Positions 8,199 through 17,601 are shown, counted from the first letter of the stretch. The stretch: 64,000 nucleotides of DNA from CAVPOO01 sp963707015 (GCA_963707015.1 CAVPOO010000012.1:27613-91612); one strand, 5' to 3'. Notes: generated by a model from the sequence alone, not told the origin. Made by a program: numbers and translations.

Positions 8199-8965
8199 GC
8201 GAGCTGGCGCGTTTTGCCTACGCACAGGCGCGGCTGCAGGCGCGTCACGGCGCACGCCCGGATGAATCCGTCTGGCTGCGACTGCAGGGTGTCGGTGACC
8301 TCGCCAGTTACCTGCAGCTTGCGCAGCACTCGCCACTGCGACCCTGGGTATTGGGGATGCAGGCCCGACAGAGCAGTCATGAGATTGAACTGTCGCTGCG
8401 CAGGCAGTTCCGCAACTATGTCGATGAGGTCGCGCGCTGGTTGCCGGCGCGCTGGGGCGGGTCGCTGCGCTGGCTCAGGCGCCTCGCGGACCTTCCGGCC
8501 TTGCAGCATTTGCTCGGCGAGGGCGCGGTGCCCGCGTGGATGCAGGACGATCCCGCGCTGCAGCCACTGGCGGGCGAGACCCTTTCAACGCGCATCGAAG
8601 CCATGCAGAACTGCGATTGCCGCTGTCTCCTCACCGCCTCGCAGCAGGGCCGACCGCTGTACGAAGCCTGGTTCGAATGCTGGCAGCGTCAATGGCCGCG
8701 GGCACCAGGTTTGACGCCGGGACTTCATACCCTGGGCAAACTTCTCCTCGCCCATCTGCGGGCGCAACTGTCGGATTCCGGCACGCCGACGCGTCACCAG
8801 CGGGAAATGCTCATGCCGGTGTTGCAGGGGGCGTTCCGCCGCTACAGCTTTCAGCCCGCCGGGGCCTGTGCCCATCTGGCACTCATCGCACTCGATCTGG
8901 AAAAGCTGCGCGGCGATCTGGTGCGCAGAGTCCTGTTCAGCGAGACGCCAGGGGCGCGGCCATGA
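8195..8965 (+). CDS. ntpC: V/A-type ATPase subunit C (AC39/d-like), short form
   Basis: The start FAYAQARLQARHG resembles the conserved YANAR start of the AC39 family, the funnel-shaped socket that links the central axle to the c ring. At 256 residues it is much shorter than the usual 330 or more. The rest is divergent, so the call relies on this motif, on its place in the operon, and on the absence of any other C candidate among the nine genes. It overlaps both neighbours by four bases. Its position before subunit I differs from Enterococcus, where C follows E. Confidence 0.72.
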   Translation: MSELARFAYAQARLQARHGARPDESVWLRLQGVGDLASYLQLAQHSPLRPWVLGMQARQSSHEIELSLRRQFRNYVDEVARWLPARWGGSLRWLRRLADLPALQHLLGEGAVPAWMQDDPALQPLAGETLSTRIEAMQNCDCRCLLTASQQGRPLYEAWFECWQRQWPRAPGLTPGLHTLGKLLLAHLRAQLSDSGTPTRHQREMLMPVLQGAFRRYSFQPAGACAHLALIALDLEKLRGDLVRRVLFSETPGARP

Positions 8966-10800
8966 GCATGCGCCCCGCCGCTACGCGCTGGTTCGAGTTG
9001 CTGGCGGCGCGCGAAGATCTTACCGCGGCAGTTGAGGTACTGGCAGACACCGGCAGGGTCGAGCTCGAGTTTCGCAGTGACGCTCAGACACCCGTGGCCC
9101 GGCCGAGGCTGCTGGAATCCATCGAGGCCTACAACCAACTGGCGCGGCGGTATCGCGCCTACTGGCCGCAAGGTGAGTGGCGGCCGGGCGCGAGGTCTGG
9201 CAGGCCCGGCGACAGGCTCGACGTTGCCATGCGCCAGCTGCGCGACTGGGAGCGGGCAGCGGCGCCCTGGGTGCAGCGGCTGGAGTCCCTCACCGGCCAG
9301 CGCGCGGAACTGCAGCTGTTCGCAACGCTGCTGGAGCACCTCCAGGACGATTCGCTCGACTTTGCCCTCCTGAGCCGGGCCGGCCCGACACTGGCGGCGT
9401 GCCTGTTCACCCTGCCGGCGGGCAGTCGCATCGAGCGCCTGCCCGGTACCCTGTTGCAGCGCTGGATCAGCGCGGGCGCACACGAGTTCCTGCTGGCCGT
9501 GGGTTCGGCCAGGGACCTGGACTCCCTGGGCGCAGAACTGTCGGCGGTGAAGGGGCGCGCCGTGCCTGTGCCGGCGAAACTGCACGGCAATCGCACGGCG
9601 ACGCGTGCCCAGGTCGCAAGCCGTGTCGCAGACATCGACGAGCAGATCGAGCAGACGCGGCAGGAGATTAATGCACTCGCCGGGCGTTACGCGCTTGCCG
9701 AGACGCTGGGTGAGCTCAATCGCCTGGACTGGTTTCTGAGCCACGTGACCAGTCTCCCGGTATCCGAGAATTTTGCCTGGGTCACCGGTTGGACGGATGA
9801 TCGGGATGGCGAGCGACTGCGCGCGGCGCTGGAACAGGCCGGCGTACACTCCATGATCCATTTCCCGTCGCCACCGCGCGATGCGCAGCCACCGGTGGTG
9901 CTGCGAAATCCCCGCTGGGTGCAGCCGTTCGAGTGGTTCGCGCGGGTGCTGGGCACGCCGGCCGCGGAGGAGGCAGACCCGAGCATGCTGCTGGTGGTCC
10001 TGGTTCCCTTGCTCTTCGGGTACATGTTCGGTGATGTGGGTCAGGGCCTGATCCTGTTCATGGCGGGTCTCTACCTGCAGCGGCGCTGGCCGGTGTTTCG
10101 GATACTCGTCGCGAACGGTCTCGCCTCGATCCTGTTCGGGTTTGTGTTCGGCAGCCTGTTTGGCCGGGAGGATCTGATTCCGGCCCTGTGGCTGCACCCG
10201 ATCGAGCAACCCCTGACGGTGCTGTCGGTGCCCCTTGCCGGCGGGGTCGTGGTGATAGTCCTGGGGCTGTTACTCAATGCCCTGGAACACGCCTGGCAGG
10301 GCCGTATCGGAGACTGGCTGCAGGCGGATGCGGCCATTGTGGTGCTGTATCTGTCGCTGCTGGCGAGTCCTGTTTTCGCCTCTGCCCTCGGCGTCGCGGC
10401 AGGCGCGCTGGCCTGGTATTTTGCCGGCAGCCTGCTGCGCGCCCGGGGCTGGCCGTGGCGGTCTCTCATGGGCGCCGCGGGAACGCTGCTGGAAACCATC
10501 CTGCAGCTGTTGGTCAATACGCTGTCGTTTGTGCGTGTCGGTGCCTTTGCCCTGGCGCATGCCGGGCTGTGCCTCGCCTTCAACACCCTGGCCGCGGCGA
10601 CCGGCAGTATCGCGGCGGGCCTCGTGATACTGTTGCTGGGCAATCTGTTGATTATAATGCTGGAGGGTCTGGTGGTGACGATACAAACCACGCGTCTCAT
10701 CCTGTTTGAATTCTTTATCCGTTTCCTGCGCGGCAGCGGTCGGATATTCCGCCCCCTGGCCGTACCTGCGAGCGAAATCGCCATGAGGAGAAGCGCGTGA
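8962..10800 (+). CDS. ntpI: V/A-type ATPase subunit I (membrane stator, a subunit)
   Basis: I place the start at the ATG at 8962, which overlaps the previous stop as ATGA, giving 612 residues; the open frame extends further upstream but there overlaps subunit C. The N-terminal half is soluble with coiled-coil stretches. From about residue 335 there are seven or eight membrane helices (VLVPLLFGYMFGDVGQG is the conserved family motif). The protein forms the ion half-channels against the K ring. It is followed directly by subunit K with a GTGA overlap. Confidence 0.92.
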   Translation: MSMRPAATRWFELLAAREDLTAAVEVLADTGRVELEFRSDAQTPVARPRLLESIEAYNQLARRYRAYWPQGEWRPGARSGRPGDRLDVAMRQLRDWERAAAPWVQRLESLTGQRAELQLFATLLEHLQDDSLDFALLSRAGPTLAACLFTLPAGSRIERLPGTLLQRWISAGAHEFLLAVGSARDLDSLGAELSAVKGRAVPVPAKLHGNRTATRAQVASRVADIDEQIEQTRQEINALAGRYALAETLGELNRLDWFLSHVTSLPVSENFAWVTGWTDDRDGERLRAALEQAGVHSMIHFPSPPRDAQPPVVLRNPRWVQPFEWFARVLGTPAAEEADPSMLLVVLVPLLFGYMFGDVGQGLILFMAGLYLQRRWPVFRILVANGLASILFGFVFGSLFGREDLIPALWLHPIEQPLTVLSVPLAGGVVVIVLGLLLNALEHAWQGRIGDWLQADAAIVVLYLSLLASPVFASALGVAAGALAWYFAGSLLRARGWPWRSLMGAAGTLLETILQLLVNTLSFVRVGAFALAHAGLCLAFNTLAAATGSIAAGLVILLLGNLLIIMLEGLVVTIQTTRLILFEFFIRFLRGSGRIFRPLAVPASEIAMRRSA

Positions 10801-11150
10801 CAGCGAGAATAACCGCCATTGCCATTCTGCTGCTTGCCATGACCGCCCTGGCTGGCATCGCGACCCTGCTGTTCTGGTGGTCGTCGGCCGCTGTCGCCGA
10901 GACCGCGGCATCCGGGGCGCCGATCACACCCGGCGCCGTGCAATGGGGGTTTGTGGCGGCCGCCCTGGCGACCGGATTGTCATCGCTGGGCGCCGGTATC
11001 GCGGTCGCGAGCGTCGGCAGTGCCGCGATTGGTGCCCTGGCGGAGAAACCGGAACTGCTGGGCCGTGCGCTCATCATGGTGGGCCTGGCGGAAGGCATCG
11101 CCATTTACGGGCTGATCATATCCATCCTTATCCTCAACCGGATTATCTAG
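10797..11150 (+). CDS. ntpK: V/A-type ATPase subunit K (proteolipid c ring), single-hairpin form
   Basis: The 117-residue protein has an N-terminal hydrophobic segment (about residues 6-28) that may be a signal or extra helix, then one c-type hairpin rich in glycine and alanine. The ion-binding carboxylate is E99 in VGLAEGIAIYG. Enterococcal NtpK is a double hairpin with one carboxylate; here each hairpin carries one, as in F-type and many archaeal rings, which favours a higher ion-to-ATP ratio. The GTG start overlaps the subunit I stop. Proton or sodium use cannot be settled from the sequence. Confidence 0.92.
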   Translation: MTARITAIAILLLAMTALAGIATLLFWWSSAAVAETAASGAPITPGAVQWGFVAAALATGLSSLGAGIAVASVGSAAIGALAEKPELLGRALIMVGLAEGIAIYGLIISILILNRII

Positions 11151-11159
11151 GGTGTGGTG

Positions 11160-11456
11160 ATGCCGGTACCCGTGTTTATCGGTGACGAAGCCAGCGCCGC
11201 GGGCTATCGTCTTGCGGGGCTGGAGGTCCGCGTGCCGCGCGACGAGGAACTGCGCGCCGCGCTCCGCCAGGCCTGTGACGAGGCACCGCTGGTATTGATC
11301 AGCGCCGCGCTCGCCCAAAGGCTTCCCGCAGCCGAGCTGGATGCCTGCCTCGCGGGCGTCACGCCCCCCGTGGTCATTGTTCCCGAGGTGCGTGCGGGCG
11401 CCACCGTGCCGGATCTCGCGACACGCCTGCGCGCGCAATTGGGGGTGCTGGAGTGA
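11160..11456 (+). CDS. ntpG: V/A-type ATPase subunit F (central axle)
   Basis: The 98-residue protein has the small alpha/beta pattern of subunit F: VFIGDEASAAGYRLAG at the start, the IPE-like VIVPE later, and a C-terminal helix. In V/A-ATPases it binds the D axle; the enterococcal name is NtpG. The ATG at 11160 is preferred because AGGGTG precedes it by five bases; GTG codons at 11154 and 11157 are alternatives. The stop overlaps the GTG of subunit E. Confidence 0.85.
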   Translation: MPVPVFIGDEASAAGYRLAGLEVRVPRDEELRAALRQACDEAPLVLISAALAQRLPAAELDACLAGVTPPVVIVPEVRAGATVPDLATRLRAQLGVLE

Positions 11457-12097
11457 GCTCGCCGGAGAACAGTGCGGACACCCGGATACGGCATCTGCTG
11501 CAGGTCGTCGAACGCCATCGTGAGCAAAGGTGCAATGAGCTGCTGGAGCAGGCACACAGCCAGGCACGGCAGGTGCTGAAACAGGCCCATAGCGAGGCGC
11601 GGGCCCGGGTGCACGCCGATATTCTCGAGGTGCGCGAGCAGTACCGGCAGAAAATCAGTTCCGCGCAAGCGCGCCAGTTGACGCGAGCGCGGCAGCGGCG
11701 GCAGGAGGCTGACCGCGAGCTCCTGATGACGATCATGGAGCCTTTGCGGGTGGCGCTGCTGCGTCGCTGGCGACGCTACGAGACGCGCCAGCTGTGGATC
11801 AGGGCCCTGGTGCAGCAGGCCTCGGCAACGCTGGTCAGCACGCACTGGTCCATCGAACACCCCGCCGACTGGCCGTTGCAGGAACGTACTGCGCTGGAGG
11901 TGCAGTTGAATCGCGAGGTGCAGAGCGCGCTGCGCTTTGAGGCGCAGCCAAGCATCCCGGCGGGGCTGCGTATCTGTGCCGGCGGGGCCTATGTGGATGG
12001 CACCGTGGAAGGCCTGCTTCGCGATCGCACGCGGATCGAGGCCCTGTTGCTCGCCAGTGTCAATGCACGCCGGGACGCCGGCGACGCAAGCCCGTAG
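11453..12097 (+). CDS. ntpE: V/A-type ATPase subunit E (peripheral stalk)
   Basis: The first 110 or so of 214 residues form a long charged helix (LLQVVERHREQRCNELLEQA...), followed by a compact C-terminal domain whose end, GLRICAGGAYVDGTVEGLL, resembles the conserved GG(v)xxxxxxxxxxxNT(L/F) end of subunit E. It would pair with the G/H-like product of the first gene. The GTG start overlaps subunit F as GTGA. Its position after F rather than after K is unusual compared with Enterococcus. Confidence 0.83.
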   Translation: MSSPENSADTRIRHLLQVVERHREQRCNELLEQAHSQARQVLKQAHSEARARVHADILEVREQYRQKISSAQARQLTRARQRRQEADRELLMTIMEPLRVALLRRWRRYETRQLWIRALVQQASATLVSTHWSIEHPADWPLQERTALEVQLNREVQSALRFEAQPSIPAGLRICAGGAYVDGTVEGLLRDRTRIEALLLASVNARRDAGDASP

Positions 12098-12135
12098 ACC
12101 GCGCATCAGCGGTCATCTGCAGAGTCGATATCACC

Positions 12136-13893
12136 GTGGCGGATGCAAGAATCAGCTGGATCAGTGGGCCGGTACTGCGTGCCACCACACAACGCGCGTT
12201 TCGCGTCAACGAGGCCGCGCGGGTTGGCGCTCAGGGTCTGCTCGGTGAAGTCATCCGGATCGATGGCGATGAACTGGTGATCCAAGTCTACGAAGATACC
12301 ACCGGCCTGCGCCCCGGCGACCCGATTACCGGAACCGGGTCGGCCTTGTCCGTGAAGCTGGGGCCGGGGTTGCTGGGCACGATCTTCGATGGTTTGCTGC
12401 GGCCGCTGGTCGGCGAGGGGCGCTACGTCAAGCCCGGGGCCGGCAACGCCGGGCAGGCACGGACATTCCCCTTTCAGTCTGCCGTCAAACCCGGCGCTCG
12501 CCTGACCCAGGGGCGCGTGTTCGGTGTGGTGCACCGGCCCGACGCGCGGGTCCAGCGCTGCCTGATGCCGCCCGGCTGTGAAGGCAAGGTAATTGCCATT
12601 GAAAAGCCGGGCGACTACCCCGATGAGCACCCGGTGTGTGTGATCCGCTGTGACACGGGCGAAACGCGCGAGATCGCCATGAGCCATCGCTGGCCGGTCC
12701 GGCAGCCGCGCCCGGTGGCGGCGCACCTGCCCGTGGAGGGCCCGCTGTTTACCGGTCAGCGGATCCTCGACAGCGTGTTTCCCCTGGCCTGTGGCGGGCG
12801 CGCGGCAATGCCCGGTGGCTTCGGTACCGGTAAGACCGTGCTCCAGGAGACCCTGGCCAAGTGGTGCGATGCCGATGTCATCGTTTACGTCGGCTGTGGC
12901 GAGCGCGGCAACGAAATGGCGGGGGTGCTGCAGGAGTTCCCCAGGCTCGACGACCCGCGTACCGGCCGTCCGCTGATGGAACGCACGGTCATCATCGCCA
13001 ATACCTCCAATATGCCGGTGGCGGCGCGCGAGGCGAGTATCTACACGGCCGTGACCGTCGCCGAATACTTCCGCGATCAGGGTATGCGTGTCGCACTGAT
13101 GGCGGATTCGACGAGCCGCTGGGCCGAGGCCCTGCGCGAGGTCTCCGGGCGCCTGGGTGAGTTGCCCGGCGAGGCGGGATATCCGGCCTACCTCAGCAGC
13201 CGTCAGGCGGGTTTCTATGAACGCGCGGCCCATGTGCGGACCCTGGATGGCCAGATTGGATCGCTCAGTATCATCGCTGCCGTCAGTCCGCCGTCGGGCG
13301 ACTTCTCTGAACCGGTGACCACCCACACCAAGCGTTATGTGCGGTGTTTCTGGGCACTGGATGCCGGTCGTGCCCAGGCGCGCTTCTACCCGGCGATCCA
13401 CCCGCTGCAGTCGTATTCACAGGACGTGCAGGTGCTTGCCGAGTTCTGGAGTCAGCATGGCAACCCGCAGTGGCCGGTGCAGCGGCGGCGTTTTCTCAGC
13501 CTGCTCCAGGAACAGGCCCGTCTGGAACGCATGGCCCGTATCGTCGGAAAAGACGCGCTGCCGCCGCGCCAGCAGCATGTTCTGCTGTGCGCGGAATTGA
13601 TCAACGAAGCCTTTCTGCGCCAGTCCGCTTTTTCACCCAGGGACCGTTTCTGTTCACCGGCCCGGCAGACCGCCATGATGCAGGTCATCACGCGCTTCAT
13701 TGATTTGTCCGAAGCGGCCGTGGCACGCAACGTGAGTGTGGAAGACATCGCTGCAGCGCCTGTCATGCGGCGCCTGCGGCGCATGAGTGAGGATATCGGC
13801 GAAGAACAACTGAAGGAGTTTGACGCACTGTGTGATGCGCTGGAGGAGGCGTTCACGCGGCTGACCATGAGGACCGGGACCAATGCGGGCTGA
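12136..13893 (+). CDS. ntpA: V/A-type ATPase catalytic subunit A
   Basis: The 585-residue protein has the catalytic Walker A at residues 226-234 as PGGFGTGKT, in place of the more common GPFGSGKT or GAFGCGKT, so it should bind and hydrolyse or make ATP. The stretch CGERGNEMAGVLQEFP and the ADSTSRWAEALREVSGRLGE segment are hallmarks of the A subunit, and the extra non-homologous insert after the N-terminal barrel separates it from F-type beta. It starts with GTG at 12136. The last eleven bases overlap subunit B. Confidence 0.95.
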   Translation: MADARISWISGPVLRATTQRAFRVNEAARVGAQGLLGEVIRIDGDELVIQVYEDTTGLRPGDPITGTGSALSVKLGPGLLGTIFDGLLRPLVGEGRYVKPGAGNAGQARTFPFQSAVKPGARLTQGRVFGVVHRPDARVQRCLMPPGCEGKVIAIEKPGDYPDEHPVCVIRCDTGETREIAMSHRWPVRQPRPVAAHLPVEGPLFTGQRILDSVFPLACGGRAAMPGGFGTGKTVLQETLAKWCDADVIVYVGCGERGNEMAGVLQEFPRLDDPRTGRPLMERTVIIANTSNMPVAAREASIYTAVTVAEYFRDQGMRVALMADSTSRWAEALREVSGRLGELPGEAGYPAYLSSRQAGFYERAAHVRTLDGQIGSLSIIAAVSPPSGDFSEPVTTHTKRYVRCFWALDAGRAQARFYPAIHPLQSYSQDVQVLAEFWSQHGNPQWPVQRRRFLSLLQEQARLERMARIVGKDALPPRQQHVLLCAELINEAFLRQSAFSPRDRFCSPARQTAMMQVITRFIDLSEAAVARNVSVEDIAAAPVMRRLRRMSEDIGEEQLKEFDALCDALEEAFTRLTMRTGTNAG

Positions 13894-15271
13894 GGTCTAC
13901 GCCGTCGATGCCGCAACCCGGATCGAGGGACCGCTGCTGTTTCTCAGACGTACGGTGAACGCCGGCCTGAATGAAGCGGTGGAGATTGAAGACGGTGAAG
14001 GTCGCGTGCGCCTCGGTCGGATCGCGGCGCTGGATCAGGACGCCGTCACCGTGGAAGTCCTGGAGTCCACCGCGGGGCTGGGGCTGGCCGACACGCGGGT
14101 GCGTTTCATGGGCGAACCGCTGACCTTTGCGGTCGGGCCGGACATGCTCGGGCGGGTATTCGACGGGGTAGGCCGGGTGATCGATGGGGGCCCGCCTATC
14201 CCGGCAGCGCAGACCCGGCGTATCGACGGGCCGGCGATTAACCCCGCGGCACGCGCCGTGCCCAGGGACTTTATCGAGACCGGTATCTCGACCATCGACC
14301 TGATGAACAGTCTGGTACGCGGTCAGAAGCTGCCGATCTTTTCCGGCTCCGGTCTGCCGCATGATCGGCTCGCTACCCAGATCGTGCAACATGCGCAGCT
14401 GCGGGGGGGGCACGAAGGCGAATTTGCCATTGTCTTTGTCGCAATCGGCGTGCCCTATGACACCGCAGAGCTTTTCCGTTCCGCGATGGAGGGCAGTGGC
14501 GCGCTTGCCCACACGGTGCTGTTTCTCAATCTGGCATCGGATTCCAGCACCCAGCGCCTGCTGACGCCGCGCTACGCCTTGACCGCGGCCGAGTATCTTG
14601 CGTTTTCGGAAGGCAGGCATGTGCTGGTGGTCATGACGGATATGACCAATTACTGCGAGGCGCTGCGCGAAGTCTCGGCCAGCCACGGCGAGGTGCCGAG
14701 CCGCAAGGGCTTTCCGGGGTACCTGTATTCGGACCTGGCAGCCCTCTACGAACGGGCGGGCAGCATTGTGGATGTGCCGGGGTCACTGACCCAGTTGCCC
14801 ATTCTGACCATGCCGGCCGACGACATCACGCATCCGGTCCCCGATCTCACGGGCTACATCACCGAGGGCCAGATCGTGCTCGATCGCGAGCTGGATCGTG
14901 CGGACATCTATCCCCCGGTCAGGGTGTTGCCGTCCCTGTCACGGCTGATGAAAGATGGCACCGGGGAGCACTATACCCATGCCGATCACCCGGCCCTGGC
15001 GAACCAGCTGTATGCGGCCTACGCGCGTGCAGGCCACGTCCGCGTACTGGCGAGCGTCGTCGGGCGCGAGGGTCTGCCCGACATCGACCAGCAGTTTCTC
15101 GACTTTGGCGAGCGTTTTGACCAGCAGCTCGTCGGCCAGGGTGAGGCCAGAACGCTCGAGCAGAGCATGCGCATCGGCTGGGAGCTGCTGCGAAGCCTGC
15201 CGGCGACGGAGCTCCATCGCCTCAACGACCGGCAGATCGAGGCCTATATCAAGCCGGCTGCGCCATCATGA
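13883..15271 (+). CDS. ntpB: V/A-type ATPase non-catalytic subunit B
   Basis: The 462-residue protein aligns with subunit B: an N-terminal barrel, then GISTIDLMNSLVRGQKLPIFSGSGLPHDRLA, where the P-loop is replaced by SGSGLPHD as expected, and MTDMTNYCEALREVS. It alternates with A in the hexamer and supplies the arginine finger. The ATG lies inside the end of the A gene and the stop overlaps the D start as ATGA, so the three are tightly coupled. Confidence 0.95.
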   Translation: MRAEVYAVDAATRIEGPLLFLRRTVNAGLNEAVEIEDGEGRVRLGRIAALDQDAVTVEVLESTAGLGLADTRVRFMGEPLTFAVGPDMLGRVFDGVGRVIDGGPPIPAAQTRRIDGPAINPAARAVPRDFIETGISTIDLMNSLVRGQKLPIFSGSGLPHDRLATQIVQHAQLRGGHEGEFAIVFVAIGVPYDTAELFRSAMEGSGALAHTVLFLNLASDSSTQRLLTPRYALTAAEYLAFSEGRHVLVVMTDMTNYCEALREVSASHGEVPSRKGFPGYLYSDLAALYERAGSIVDVPGSLTQLPILTMPADDITHPVPDLTGYITEGQIVLDRELDRADIYPPVRVLPSLSRLMKDGTGEHYTHADHPALANQLYAAYARAGHVRVLASVVGREGLPDIDQQFLDFGERFDQQLVGQGEARTLEQSMRIGWELLRSLPATELHRLNDRQIEAYIKPAAPS

Positions 15272-15885
15272 CGGGTTCGGAACAGGCGCCGACGCGCGCC
15301 GCGGTACTGGAGCTGAAGGAAGAGCAGCTGGTGGTCAGGGAGGCCTACGACTTTCTCGACGAGAAGCGTCTGCTGCTGGCGGGCGAACTGCTGCGGCAGC
15401 TCGAGCGCTACGAGCGTCTGATGGAGGAAATCCGCGTGCTGTCCGCCAGGGCCGGGGACCGGCTTGCCGCGGCGGTTCAACTGCACGGTCTGCAAGGGCT
15501 GAGTGTGTATCCGGCGGCCAAGCTCGCCGGCGCCGGGATCCGGGCGGCTCGACGCAATTTCATGGGGGTTGCCCTGCTCGACGCGGTGCTGGATGTGCCT
15601 GCGTCGGAGGACGCGGCGCCGCGCATCCCCGCCAATCCGTCAATCGAGGCCGAACAATGCCGGGACGTCTTTCAGCAGCTCCTGCAGCGGAGCGCGGTGC
15701 TGGCGGGCATATCGGGAAATCTGTATCGCCTGCTGGGTGAATACCGTGTGACCGAACGCCGGGCCCGGGCACTGGAGAATGTCATCCTGCCCGAAATCGA
15801 GCAGTCGCTTGCCGACATGAACACGTACCTGGAGGAGCTCGATCTCGAGGACGCCGTCCGCGCGCGCTGGCACGGACGGCGCTAG
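15268..15885 (+). CDS. ntpD: V/A-type ATPase subunit D (rotor axle)
   Basis: The 205-residue protein has long N- and C-terminal helices and a short middle, the antiparallel coiled coil of the rotor axle. The final part VTERRARALENVILPEIEQSLADMNTYLEELDLED is the family signature (R-x-NALE-x-V-x-IP). It is the last gene of the operon and is followed by a palindromic dispersed repeat that separates it from a converging gene. Confidence 0.93.
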   Translation: MTGSEQAPTRAAVLELKEEQLVVREAYDFLDEKRLLLAGELLRQLERYERLMEEIRVLSARAGDRLAAAVQLHGLQGLSVYPAAKLAGAGIRAARRNFMGVALLDAVLDVPASEDAAPRIPANPSIEAEQCRDVFQQLLQRSAVLAGISGNLYRLLGEYRVTERRARALENVILPEIEQSLADMNTYLEELDLEDAVRARWHGRR

Positions 15886-15886
15886 C

Positions 15887-16028
15887 GCTTTTTCAGTTTC
15901 ATGATGAGAAAAATAGTATGGCCACGGAATCCACGGAAGAACACGGAAAAAAATTTCTACTGCGTGTTTGTTCTTTCCGTGTTTTTCCGTGGATTCCGTG
16001 GCTATAAATAACACTACTGGCACTCAGC
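15887..16028. repeat. Dispersed CCACGG palindromic repeat, copy 2 (inverted orientation)
   Basis: The core runs from GGCCACGGAATCCACGG at about 15919 to CCGTGGATTCCGTGGC near 16002. The flank with the CATGATGAG...TTTTTC end is on the left and the CACTACTGGCACTCAG flank on the right, the reverse of copy 1. It lies between the converging ends of the ATPase operon and the L,D-transpeptidase gene. Confidence 0.85.
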
Positions 16029-16051
16029 TGTACAGTATGAACCTGTCGGAT

Positions 16052-17131
16052 CTAGCCCTCGTGTCCGTCCGCGCGCGCCCAGCGCGGGATGCTCGGTACC
16101 CGCCGTGCCCGGGCCAGGACCTCGGTGAGCTCCGGGCTGCCGGGTGAGATCGGAACCGGGATCCCCCGAGCTTCGCGGGCGACCTGCCTGGCCTTGTCCC
16201 AGTCCACCGCGTCCGGGAGACCGGCCGCACTGCTCTTCACTGCCGCCTCCATGGGCGCGAGGCTGTCGCCCCAGCGCCTGGCGTCCTCGGCAAGCGGCTC
16301 ATGCGCCTCGAGGTAGAGCTGTCCGTCGCGCCAGCCGGCCATATAGGGCTGATTGATGATATGCACCGGCGTGCCGACCGGCACCTCGGGAAACAGCCGG
16401 GCGATGTCCTCCGGATAGAGCCGCACACAGCCATGGCTGATCCGCATGCCCACACCAAAGGGTTTATTGGTGCCATGGATGAGGTAGCTCGGCAGGCTTA
16501 GGCGCATCGCGAAGTCGCCGAGGGGGTTATCCGGCCCGGCCGGTACCCGCGGCGGCAGCGGATCACCCATTTCGGCGTGCTCTCTGCGCACCGAAGCGGG
16601 CACGTTCCAGGTCGGATTCACCAGCTTCTCGGTGATGCGCGCGCTTCCCTGGGGGGTCTGCCAGCCCTGGCGCCCGATGCCGATCGGGTGGGTGATGACC
16701 ACGGGTGGCTCGCCGAGGGCGGGCGCCGGATAGTAAAACAGCCGCATGGAGGCGAGGTTCAGCACCAGGCCTTTGCGTGAGGTGGCGGGAAGCACGAACT
16801 GGGTGGGCAGGACCACCTGGCTGCGAGCGCCCGGCAGCCAGGGATCCAGGCCGGGATTCGCGGCCACAATCTCCTCGTGACCCAGGCCGTAGCGGCGCGC
16901 GATATCGAGCAGCGTATCCTCCTCGCGGGCGATGGCAATCTGAACCGCCCCCACCACATCGGTCCCCTCCGACGGGAGCACGAACCGGTCGCTGCGGGTG
17001 GAAGGCGAGGACGGGCCCCAGGGGCGCCAGTCAGAGAAACCGGCACAGCCAGACAGGAAAACGACCGCGCAGAGTATCGCCGTCGCGGCGATCCATGCAC
17101 AGCGGTCGGGAGGTAAGCCCGGACGGTTCAT
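16052..17131 (-). CDS. LysM-containing L,D-transpeptidase lipoprotein (YkuD family)
   Basis: The chosen ATG at 17131 gives 359 residues starting with a lipoprotein signal (FLSGC, lipidated cysteine at residue 29); the frame is open further upstream but that part is basic and lacks family features. A LysM-like segment (DTLLDIARRYGLGHEEIVAANPG) follows around residues 90-130. The YkuD domain has the catalytic ISHGCVRLYP motif with H233 and C235. Such enzymes make 3-3 crosslinks in peptidoglycan or attach proteins to it. It is transcribed away from the secreted repeat protein, which also carries a peptidoglycan-binding domain. Confidence 0.9.
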   Translation of the reverse strand: MNRPGLPPDRCAWIAATAILCAVVFLSGCAGFSDWRPWGPSSPSTRSDRFVLPSEGTDVVGAVQIAIAREEDTLLDIARRYGLGHEEIVAANPGLDPWLPGARSQVVLPTQFVLPATSRKGLVLNLASMRLFYYPAPALGEPPVVITHPIGIGRQGWQTPQGSARITEKLVNPTWNVPASVRREHAEMGDPLPPRVPAGPDNPLGDFAMRLSLPSYLIHGTNKPFGVGMRISHGCVRLYPEDIARLFPEVPVGTPVHIINQPYMAGWRDGQLYLEAHEPLAEDARRWGDSLAPMEAAVKSSAAGLPDAVDWDKARQVAREARGIPVPISPGSPELTEVLARARRVPSIPRWARADGHEG

Positions 17132-17601
17132 CCCGCGAAGAGTGAATCGCAATGCCCGTCGCGTCAAGCACGCGCATCCCGGAGTGCCTCGCAGGCGGCC
17201 GAGACGCCAGCCGGTCGGGCGCCTCAGTTGTGCGGCAAGTCTCGATGGCTCATTCAATTTGACGCGTAAGTCTTTGTAATACGCTGGCAAGACAGAAACG
17301 GGCGCCGTGCGGGCAACCCGGAATCCAGGTTAATGTGACCGTTTCCTGGAAAATCGGTCATGAACTCCTTATGCTTCGCTCGGGCGTTTTAGGTATCAGG
17401 AGGATTGGAAGCGCTTTCCTGCCCACCTGCCGACTGTGCCATCCGATGCTGGCGAGGGTCCCCGGAGCCACGCGCGATCAGGCTTTCGCGAGGTCTGTTC
17501 ACAGCGCCGACGGTGGTCCGGCGCGACACAATGCATCGGAAGCACAATCTATGCCTTCCCCAACTTTCACGACAGGAACGCTATTGTTAGAGGATAACTT
17601 C
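17132..17601. other. 470-bp divergent intergenic region
   Basis: This region separates the L,D-transpeptidase (minus) from the secreted repeat protein (plus) and must hold both promoters. Frames are open in part of it but show no family features. The only clear structure is an imperfect dyad at 17336-17360. TTGACG followed twelve bases later by TAATAC near 17258-17281 is too tightly spaced for a sigma-70 promoter. Confidence 0.45.
17336..17360. promoter_or_regulatory. Imperfect 25-bp dyad, possible operator
   Basis: TGACCGTTTCC on the left mirrors GGAAAATCGGTCA on the right with one extra base, around a TG centre. It lies about 240 bp before the start of the secreted repeat protein and could be a binding site for a dimeric regulator. 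No matching regulator is identified, and chance is possible. Confidence 0.3.

Noticed and set aside
8536..8961. Upstream extension of the subunit I gene
   Set aside because: This part overlaps subunit C in another frame; the ATG at 8962 fits the operon ATGA overlaps and the family N-terminus.
17335..17601. 89-codon N-terminal extension of the repeat protein
   Set aside because: The extension has no signal peptide or ribosome site, while ATG 17602 has both.
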